Shown piece by piece: positions 1 through 5,585 of a stretch of DNA of 12,205 nt (position 1 is the first letter of the stretch; every line of letters begins with the position of its first letter). Made by a program: the position numbers and the translations under genes. The stretch is taken from positions 1-12,205 of the forward strand of contig CALRLN020000122.1 in NCBI GenBank assembly GCA_943368675.1, read 5' to 3'. Below the pieces are notes generated by a model. The model was not told where the DNA came from. It worked only from the letters and a program-made list of their open reading frames with translations, and did no database searches. Source of the DNA: Emticicia sp943368675 (GTDB lineage: Bacteria > Bacteroidota > Bacteroidia > Cytophagales > Spirosomataceae).

Positions 1-245
1 TTAAAGCCTTTGTCGTCATTAAATATTTTAGAGCCTGCGCTTACAATACCTTCTGTCAGTTCTTCTCCCAACTCTTCGCCCATGTTAAAGAACCTGTCAA
101 AAGTACGTTTGAAATCATTACTGGCATCATTATGTTCTTTGCCATCCAGACGACTGATAGTATAATGAACACCCCCAAGAAAAAAAGAAGGTGTTAAAGC
201 CGCCATGGCACCTACAAACCCACCGAATTTCTTATAATCTTTCAT
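1..245 (-). CDS. Partial small protein with N-terminal hydrophobic segment, unknown function (3' end outside window)
   Basis: Reading on the minus strand from an ATG at 245 gives at least 81 codons without a stop, and the frame is still open at the left edge, so the C-terminus is missing. The protein starts MKDYKKFGGFVGAMAALTP and has one hydrophobic stretch at about residues 8-28, which could be a membrane span or uncleaved signal. A charged, probably helical region follows (SRLDGKEHNDASNDFKRTF, then MGEELGEELTEGIVSAG). A perfect TAnnTTTG -7 box lies 39 bases upstream on the same strand, which supports the start and shows the gene is transcribed leftwards. I do not recognise the family. The regular spacing of charged residues after the hydrophobic segment suggests a membrane-tethered helix, but no function can be inferred. 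Confidence 0.6.
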   Translation of the reverse strand, partial: MKDYKKFGGFVGAMAALTPSFFLGGVHYTISRLDGKEHNDASNDFKRTFDRFFNMGEELGEELTEGIVSAGSKIFNDDKGF

Positions 246-283
246 TGTATAATTTCGTTTTTTTGTGAAGTAAAATTCTGAAT

Positions 284-291
284 CAAAGGTA
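284..291 (-). promoter_or_regulatory. -7 promoter box (TACCTTTG) of the partial gene at 1-245
   Basis: On the minus strand the sequence is TACCTTTG, an exact match to the TAnnTTTG -7 element used by the Bacteroidota primary sigma factor. It ends 38 nt before the ATG at 245, giving a short leader. No TTTG lies at the ideal spacing; the nearest (315-318 on the complement) is 23 bp away, so the -33 part is weak. Confidence 0.45.
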
Positions 292-461
292 GAAATAAGA
301 TAAACCCATCATACCAAAATGTTTACAAATGGTTAAGAACCCATTTGACCCAAGGAAAAAGGTTTATGAGGTGCTGACAAAAAGGTAAAAGAATTTAGTA
401 CGAATGGAATTGGGTTTCCATTCAATAATATACGGTGCAGAATAATCAATACTTCTCTATT

Positions 462-605
462 CTAAATCTCTTTCACAACCCTGCGGCGAAGAAATTTATC
501 ATAGTAGCTTCTACGGTTTCTTTTAACATAGATATAACGGGCAACGCCCGCAATAGTGAAGCTGACAGCAATCAGTAGTATAGTATCAACAGTTGTCATT
601 GTCAT
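462..605 (-). CDS. Small single-pass membrane protein, 47 residues, unknown function
   Basis: A short minus-strand reading frame runs from ATG at 605 to TAG at 462-464. It encodes MTMTTVDTILLIAVSFTIAG followed by VARYIYVKRNRRSYYDKFLR and RRVVKEI. Residues 6-26 form a clean transmembrane helix, and the remaining 21 residues are strongly basic with several tyrosines, so by the positive-inside rule the C-terminus should face the cytoplasm. A second in-frame ATG two codons in (599) could equally be the start. The composition is that of a real small membrane protein rather than a chance frame: one compact hydrophobic block, then an Arg/Lys cluster, then a stop. It is flanked by about 215 and 245 bases with no other gene. 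No family is recognised and no clear -7 box is visible upstream. Confidence 0.6.
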   Translation of the reverse strand: MTMTTVDTILLIAVSFTIAGVARYIYVKRNRRSYYDKFLRRRVVKEI

Positions 606-825
606 GATGGATTATTAAATAATTCTTTAATTATAACTAAAAAAATCACAGGTTGTTTCAGATAGTTAAAGATTTATTTTGAAGGTGTAAGCAAAAACTA
701 TATTCCGTACCATCTGGCGTTTGCAATACAATTATAGCGAGATTTATAAATCCAGTTTCAGAAGAGACTTCTGCTCATTATTACAATTAAAATCTTTGTA
801 TTTTCCTGTCCAAATTTATTTTACA

Positions 826-833
826 TACATTTG
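826..833 (+). promoter_or_regulatory. -7-like box (TACATTTG) before the broken serine hydrolase
   Basis: TACATTTG matches TAnnTTTG exactly and lies 16 bases before the first codon of the remnant frame at 850. The nearest TTTG (795-798) is 27 bp away, too far for a good -33. It may be the original promoter of the hydrolase gene, now fused to its 3' half by a deletion, or a chance match. Confidence 0.25.
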
Positions 834-849
834 AAGAATTAGTAATCTA

Positions 850-1827
850 GTGCATAGCTGCGCAGGTAAGCAATGCATACAGCGTTTTTGTTGGTTGACC
901 GCCTATGGTTCCAGTTCTTTGTTTACGTCTGTCGAAGACCTCAGTAAATGGGCTATCCATTTCAGTAAATCCGTTGCTGCCGGAAATCCGGTATTTATGC
1001 AAATGCTGGAAGACGGCACATTGAATAGCGGAGGCAAAGTAAAATATGGTTATGGGTTGGGCTATGGCTCTGACGAAGGATTCAGGACTATTTCTCATAC
1101 AGGAGGTTGGGCAAGTTACCGGACAGTGCTGATGCATTATCCCGACCAGCAGATTTCATTTATTCTACTGGGCAATTCGGGTGATTTTGATTTAGGTGGC
1201 TGTAACAGCGCAGTAGCTCATGCTTTATTAAATTATCGTTCTAAGTCGGCCAGTCAGGCAGTTGCTGCCTCAAATGTTGATAAAAATGCCCCGAATGTAA
1301 AAGTGAGCGAAACTATTCTGAAAAAATATACGGGGTCTTATCAGTAAGGCCCGGGTTGGGCCGTGACCATTACACTCGAAAACGGGCAGCTTCATACCCA
1401 GGCCAACGGTGAAGATAAATTCCCGATGGATAGTAAATCTGATTCAACTTTCTGGATAAATGCCTATGGTGTTGCCATGACTTTTGTTAAAGACAACAAG
1501 GGAGAAGTGAATCTATTGAAATACAAACAAATACAAGCCAAACGCATCTCTCCCTGGCAGCCTGACCCGGTTCAGTTTGAGCAATATACAGGTACCTATT
1601 ATAGTCCGGAATTAAGTGCAGAATACAAAATCCGGAATAATAAGGGACGGCTAATGATGAGCAATTTCCGCCTCGGTGAGTTTAATATAGGCATTGACCC
1701 CACTACAGAAAACCAGTTTTCCGCTAGCATCGGTACCATTAAATTCTATAAAGATACCGCAAACAACATAGCAGGTTTCAAACTCTCCGGTGGACGAATA
1801 CAGAATATCAGGTTTGAGAAAAGGTAG
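850..1827 (+). pseudogene. Remnant of a serine hydrolase (beta-lactamase/PBP4 family): N-terminus lost, one in-frame stop
   Basis: One frame runs from about 850 to a TAG at 1825-1827, interrupted only by TAA at 1345-1347. The first part contains SSSLFTSVEDLSKW, the typical mid-domain segment of the beta-lactamase/serine hydrolase family, then HTGGW (HTG at 1096-1104), which corresponds to the KTG/HxG active-site box. After it come YRTVLMHYPDQQISFILLGNSGDF and the linker ending KKYTGSYQ. Past the TAA the same frame continues GPGWAVTITLENGQLHTQ and FEQYTGTYYSPELSAEYKI, the beta-rich C-terminal domain usual in Bacteroidota members. The SxxK serine/lysine and YxN motifs, which lie in the N-terminal two thirds of these enzymes, are absent: upstream of about 900 no frame carries them. 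The TAA sits inside a conserved hinge, so a single substitution of a sense codon explains it. With no nucleophile the product cannot be active. The residues before AYGSSSL (850-900) may be out-of-frame leftovers. Confidence 0.8.
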
Positions 1828-1830
1828 TAA

Positions 1831-1895
1831 AATTGCCGAATGTCGATTGCAGAATGTCGAACAATTTGACATTCTGCAATTGACACACGGCAATT
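1831..1895. repeat. REP-like imperfect palindrome between convergent genes, possible bidirectional terminator
   Basis: Two 29-nt arms (1831-1859 and 1867-1895) are inverted copies with a 7-nt loop. Only positions 9-10 of the arm (AA against TG) fail to pair; two further differences would be G-U wobbles in RNA. Each arm starts AATTGCCG and contains ATTGCAGAATGTC, and the left arm has GAATGTCGA twice, 14 nt apart. It starts 3 nt after the stop of the broken hydrolase and ends 22 nt before the stop of the converging PAP2 gene. There is no T-run after either arm, so it is not a classical intrinsic terminator. The arm structure fits a dispersed intergenic palindromic repeat that may also stop transcription. 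Confidence 0.75.
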
Positions 1896-1917
1896 CACCT
1901 GACACTTGAAAAGGAAA

Positions 1918-3225
1918 TTATTTCCCCATCCATTGCCCTAATACATATCTGGCAACAGTATCACCTAAATCTAGTGCGACATCATTATCTGTCCGGAAGT
2001 GGATGCCTGCGTAAAAGCGTGACTCTGCGCATTCATTGGCCATTTTCTTAAATGATAAAGCATCTTTCGGAAAGAAATAGGTCATAACAGCACTGGCTGA
2101 TCCTGCCCCTGCAGCATGGCCTGAAGGGTAACCCGGAAATGGCGGAGTGCCCAGTAAAGGTTTATAAGTAGGGTCATACTGGTCTGGTCTGATGCCCCAG
2201 TAGGTATACTTTGCATCAAAAGTAGCAATCACACATTCACGCATAGCAACAGCCAATACGGCATAAATACGGGCTGCCGCCGGAGTATCGTCATCTATAC
2301 CATATTCAAACATTTTCTTTCCTGCCAGATCAGTCCAGTTGCCAGAGGTGCTTCCCCAATAATAAGCAATGGCTTTACTTCTGAATGTCTGCTTAAAATT
2401 CCTCATTTCCTGCATATCCTTCTCAAAATCAGGGGGTGGCAATGGTCTGAACTGGCTATTGCTTTTCATAAACATGGGTACATATGATGCCATCGTAATA
2501 CCCATCGGGAATTTGCCCGTCCATTTCCCGGGGTCTTTGTTCATTTGTCCGTCCCATTCTTTGTCTGAGCCATCCTTCCGGGCTTTTTCAATAATCTGCA
2601 AAGCCACTTGTTCGCCTAGTTTCCAGCCTGCCTCAACATCACCCGGAAACTGAACTCCGGCATCTATTCTGGACTGTGACGCTTCCCGAGCCAGTTGCTT
2701 AATGGAATCGGCCTTTGCCGGAAAGAAATAAGCCAGCACATGAGCAGCGGCAGATGCCGTCACGGAGTGTTCGCAAGGGTAGGCATAAGTTTTCGGAGCA
2801 TCTATTATGGTCTTTATAGCCGTATCGGTTTCATGCGGGTGCTTACGTTTGTATTTCAGTTTTTCTTTCCAGGCAAGCACTGTTGCATCATAAATAGCCA
2901 GATTGATCCAGGCTGACGGAAGTTTGAGCATGGTTTCCGGATGCTTGTCTATCATATCTGCAATAATTTCGTTCCATCTATACGATGGAGCTCCGGCATT
3001 CCAGTACCTGATGGCCTCCCGTTTCTTATCATCAAGTGCAGTCAGCGCTTGTTTAACAGCCAGTAATTCAGTTTTTATCTGACCAGATGGGGCAGGAATA
3101 CTTATTTTCTCGGGGTGATCCAGTTGCCAGAGTTGCCAGCTGGCTGCTTCATAAGAAGGTGTTTTCTGTGCCCATGAACAAATCGGAGCCAGAAATAATA
3201 GGATAATAAAAATTTTCTTTTTCAT
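1918..3225 (-). CDS. Secreted PAP2 / vanadium-haloperoxidase-like phosphatase with duplicated domain
   Basis: The 435-residue protein begins with a signal peptide (MKKKIFIILLFLAPICSWAQ), so it acts in the periplasm or outside the cell. Its C-terminal half carries the three PAP2/vanadium-haloperoxidase motifs: K339-x6-R346-P347, PSGH at 367-370, and SRFYAGIH at 402-409, where H409 would be the phospho-histidine nucleophile or vanadate ligand. The likely reaction is hydrolysis of a phosphomonoester such as a lipid phosphate; halide oxidation with vanadate is the alternative, and sequence alone does not decide. The N-terminal half is a second, degenerate copy: K122-x6-H129-P130, CEHS at 151-154, SRIDAGVQ at 185-192, and YFFPAKADS against YFFPKDALS. 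The Arg of motif 1 and the His of motif 3 are replaced (H, Q), so this copy should be inactive. Two four-helix bundles are known in vanadium chloroperoxidases. It stands alone, divergent from the kinase gene. Confidence 0.88.
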   Translation of the reverse strand: MKKKIFIILLFLAPICSWAQKTPSYEAASWQLWQLDHPEKISIPAPSGQIKTELLAVKQALTALDDKKREAIRYWNAGAPSYRWNEIIADMIDKHPETMLKLPSAWINLAIYDATVLAWKEKLKYKRKHPHETDTAIKTIIDAPKTYAYPCEHSVTASAAAHVLAYFFPAKADSIKQLAREASQSRIDAGVQFPGDVEAGWKLGEQVALQIIEKARKDGSDKEWDGQMNKDPGKWTGKFPMGITMASYVPMFMKSNSQFRPLPPPDFEKDMQEMRNFKQTFRSKAIAYYWGSTSGNWTDLAGKKMFEYGIDDDTPAAARIYAVLAVAMRECVIATFDAKYTYWGIRPDQYDPTYKPLLGTPPFPGYPSGHAAGAGSASAVMTYFFPKDALSFKKMANECAESRFYAGIHFRTDNDVALDLGDTVARYVLGQWMGK

Positions 3226-3418
3226 AAGTAACGCTTTTGTTGGTTTTATTTAATCAGTTTTTTAGCAATGCTTTTGCAATAATAAACCAATCAGAAGAGC
3301 TAATTATGGGCTTGTCAACATACAGCGGTTCAACGTAAACCAACGTCAGAATAAAGTCAACAGCCATACAAACGAAGTAAACGGAAATAGCTGATATGCA
3401 TAGGTTTAGCTATAAGTG

Positions 3419-3426
3419 TATTTTTG
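3419..3426 (+). promoter_or_regulatory. -7 promoter box (TATTTTTG) of the kinase/regulator operon
   Basis: TATTTTTG is an exact TAnnTTTG match, 87 nt before the kinase ATG at 3514. No TTTG occurs 19-21 bp upstream, so the -33 half is missing or divergent. The 288-base gap between the divergent PAP2 and kinase genes (3226-3513) contains no other gene that I can see; on the minus strand it has only an approximate -7 box (TATTATTG) for the PAP2 gene. Confidence 0.35.
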
Positions 3427-3513
3427 TTGATGGACTTTTTTTCTGTTATTTGTAAAGCGGCAAATGGCAGAGGGGTAAGGGTATTTTGATACGGATGAAT
3501 ACAAATTGCATCA

Positions 3514-4566
3514 ATGCTAAAAAAAATCAACATAAAAAATCTGCGCCTGTATTTGTGGATTGCCCTGGTGTACGGTGGTCTGGCTATTCTGGCAGACATG
3601 GTACGTGACACAAAAACATTAGGGCAGAACATCCTGAATGACATCTGGCGTACAATTTATATGACTGCCATAAGCCTTCTGCTCTATGAGTACATAATCC
3701 CCTATATCAGAAAGCGGCGGCGCATTATCAGCAAGATTGCGGTATCGCTGGCTGCTTTGTGGCTCTATATTCTTTTATTTACGGTGGGTTACGTTGCCTG
3801 GCGGGGTATCGGTATTATCTTTCAGATAGTTAAACCTCTTGATAATTACGATTCTTTATCTGACGGAATGTCGGAGCAATTCGGGCTTTGCCTATTTTCT
3901 GTAGTTTTCTTTGGTATTATCAGTCATTTCTACAACCATTCTCAACTAAAGCGCAAAGCACAGCAATTACTGATTGAAAAGCAGGCAGCCGAGCTGAATT
4001 ATCTGAAATCACAGACAAATCCGCATTTTTTGTTCAATACCCTCAATAATATTTATTCGCTGGCAAGAGATAAATCAGACCTTGCCCCTGAGTCTATCCT
4101 GCGGCTGTCGAAAATTTTACGCTATATGCTATACGAAACCTCCGGAGCCTATGTAGCCATTGAGCAGGAACTTAAAATTATAGACGATTATATTGCCCTC
4201 GAACAATTGCGTTATGACGAATCACTGCTTGTAAATTTCAGTCAGGATATTGAAAATCGTAAGCAAGCCTTGCCCCCGCTCCTGCTCATACCACTGGTCG
4301 AAAATGCCTTCAAGCACGGTGTTTCAGAAACCCGAAACCAGCCATTTATAGATATTCATCTATCTGTAAGCAACCGGCAACTGGTGTATCAGGTCCGCAA
4401 TTCATCTGAGGGTGCTGACGATGAAGCTCCTGTAAAAGAAAGCATTGGGCTTTCAAATCTGCGTCGTCAACTGGCATTACTGTATACCGACTATACATTA
4501 TCTGTAAAGCAAAGTAATGCTGAATTTACTGCCGTTTTAAAAATAAACCTTGTGAGCCATGTCTAA
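3514..4566 (+). CDS. LytS-type membrane sensor histidine kinase (His_kinase family)
   Basis: The 350-residue protein has four hydrophobic spans at about 12-30, 45-65, 73-95 and 121-142, with almost no periplasmic domain, so it probably senses something in or near the membrane. A helical linker (about 143-165) leads to the phosphorylation motif QTNPHFLFNTLNNI, with H171 as the phospho-acceptor. This NPHFLFN box defines the LytS/YehU-type His_kinase family rather than classical HisKA kinases. The ATP-binding part follows: N-box LVENAFKHG (261-269) and a glycine motif IGLSNLRRQL (311-320). The length is typical of Bacteroidota members. The last eight bases overlap the start of the response-regulator gene, which implies translational coupling and a dedicated pair. 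The signal is unknown. The start ATG is the first in frame and places the first span right after a basic MLKKINIKNLR leader. Confidence 0.93.
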   Translation: MLKKINIKNLRLYLWIALVYGGLAILADMVRDTKTLGQNILNDIWRTIYMTAISLLLYEYIIPYIRKRRRIISKIAVSLAALWLYILLFTVGYVAWRGIGIIFQIVKPLDNYDSLSDGMSEQFGLCLFSVVFFGIISHFYNHSQLKRKAQQLLIEKQAAELNYLKSQTNPHFLFNTLNNIYSLARDKSDLAPESILRLSKILRYMLYETSGAYVAIEQELKIIDDYIALEQLRYDESLLVNFSQDIENRKQALPPLLLIPLVENAFKHGVSETRNQPFIDIHLSVSNRQLVYQVRNSSEGADDEAPVKESIGLSNLRRQLALLYTDYTLSVKQSNAEFTAVLKINLVSHV

Positions 4567-5248
4567 ACTCAATTGTATAATCATAGAAGATGAGCCACTG
4601 GCAGTAAAAATACTGACTGATTACATTGCACAAGTGCCTTTTCTGACATTACAAGCCACTTTTAAAGATGCGATGCTGGCTACTGAATACCTGCACGAAC
4701 ATACCCCAGACTTTATTTTTCTGGATATACATCTGCCCAGACTCAAAGGGATGGCTTTCCTAAAAACCCTTAGCCATCCGCCAGCCGTAATTATAACTAC
4801 TGCCTACCATCAATATGCAGTTGAAGGTTTTAATCTCAATGTAACCGATTATCTGCTGAAACCATTTGAGTTTGAGCGTTTTCTGATAGCAGTCAATAAA
4901 GTAAAAGCCGCCAAGAGAGAAAAGACGATAGAAGTGCCATCCGAAACAAAAGACTTTATCTTCCTGAATATAGACCGGAAAAAGGTCAAGGTGCTATTTG
5001 CAGATATGTTATACATCGAAAGTCAGCGGGAGTATATTAAAATCGTGACGACCAGAAATACTTTCCTGTCTAAAATGAGTACGCACGAGATAGAAGCTGC
5101 GCTCCCTCCCGCCCTTTTCAGGCGCATCCATCGCTCATTTATTGTCTCCGTTAATAAAATAGATTCTTATACCGCCGAAATGGTCGAACTCAATGGTATC
5201 TCTATTCCGATTGGCAGAGGTTATCGGGAGGTGCTCGAAGGGTTGTGA
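4559..5248 (+). CDS. LytTR-family response regulator (receiver + LytTR DNA-binding domain)
   Basis: The 229-residue protein has a CheY-like receiver domain (about 1-120) with the acidic pair E10-D11, phospho-acceptor D56 in FLDIHLP, T80/T81 and K101 in LLKPFE. A short linker is followed by a LytTR DNA-binding domain (about 135-229) with LYIESQREYIKIVT, FRRIHRSFIVSVNKI and a C-terminal IPIGRGYREVL. This is the cognate partner of the upstream kinase: phosphorylated on D56, it should bind direct-repeat DNA sites and alter transcription. The ATG at 4559 overlaps the last codons of the kinase gene by 8 nt. Its targets are unknown; the receptor gene 337 nt downstream on the same strand is an obvious candidate by position only. 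No well-matched LytTR direct repeat with the usual 21-bp period was found between them. Confidence 0.95.
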   Translation: MSKLNCIIIEDEPLAVKILTDYIAQVPFLTLQATFKDAMLATEYLHEHTPDFIFLDIHLPRLKGMAFLKTLSHPPAVIITTAYHQYAVEGFNLNVTDYLLKPFEFERFLIAVNKVKAAKREKTIEVPSETKDFIFLNIDRKKVKVLFADMLYIESQREYIKIVTTRNTFLSKMSTHEIEAALPPALFRRIHRSFIVSVNKIDSYTAEMVELNGISIPIGRGYREVLEGL

Positions 5249-5259
5249 GAAATTGTCCG

Positions 5260-5364
5260 AACTGTGATTCAGGGGTCTGCCGCGGCTGATTAAATGACTT
5301 CGCTGATTGTTCGTAAATCTAAATTTGTTATCTGTGCAATCCTAAAATCAGTTCAATCACAGTT
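5260..5364. repeat. 105-bp intergenic element with 10-bp terminal inverted repeats
   Basis: AACTGTGATT (5260-5269) and its exact complement AATCACAGTT (5355-5364) bound a 105-bp block that begins 11 nt after the regulator stop codon. The ends agree at 11 of 12 positions if extended inwards by two. Inside are repeated short words (GCTGATT twice, CTGATT again on the other strand near the right end), so the arms can pair partly further in. There is no coding capacity. This looks like a small dispersed non-autonomous or palindromic intergenic element; no target-site duplication is evident. Membership of a repeat family is an inference. Confidence 0.5.
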
Positions 5365-5431
5365 AAAGACATAATTTTTTAAAGAATCTATATAAATTAT
5401 CACAGAATATTAAATATTATTACTCTACTAA

Positions 5432-5462
5432 TTTGGTATACTATATAGGTTTTATATTTTTG
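5432..5462 (+). promoter_or_regulatory. Full Bacteroidota-type promoter of the TonB-dependent receptor gene
   Basis: TTTG at 5432-5435 and TATTTTTG at 5455-5462 are separated by 19 bp, matching the TTTG-N19-TAnnTTTG promoter of Bacteroidota exactly. It is the best promoter in the window. Transcription should start near 5468, giving a leader of about 115-150 nt before the receptor, long for this region. The 337-base gap 5249-5585 therefore contains, in order, the terminal-repeat element, this promoter and a leader with a possible short ORF. Confidence 0.75.
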
Positions 5463-5499
5463 CACATCGTTTAAAGATTTTACCGGATACAATCAAAGC

Positions 5500-5571
5500 A
5501 TGTTTTTTGATTTACCTGATTATCTGAGAAATAATAACCGTAAAATCTCTAAACCCGGAATGGAAATCTAA
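5500..5571 (+). CDS. Possible 23-codon leader ORF upstream of the receptor gene
   Basis: An ATG at 5500 opens a frame of 23 codons, MFFDLPDYLRNNNRKISKPG then MEI, ending with TAA at 5569-5571, 14 nt before the first receptor ATG. It lies wholly within the predicted transcript leader and is in a different frame from the receptor. It could be a translated leader peptide that affects receptor expression, but a frame of this length can arise by chance and nothing in the peptide is recognisable. Confidence 0.25.
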   Translation: MFFDLPDYLRNNNRKISKPGMEI

Positions 5572-5585
5572 AATAATACATAACT

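Noticed and set aside
1345..1347. Recoding of TAA as a sense codon
   Set aside because: TAA ends several intact genes in the window and the hydrolase also lacks its catalytic N-terminus, so decay explains it better.
1651..1905. Minus-strand open frame across the hydrolase remnant and hairpin
   Set aside because: Antisense shadow of the hydrolase frame; its N-terminal part reads through the palindrome and shows no family features.
5347..5368. LytTR-type direct repeat (TCAGTTCAA and ACAGTTAAA)
   Set aside because: The period is 11 bp rather than about 21 bp, the last position of each word is off the consensus, and the words are part of the terminal-repeat element.
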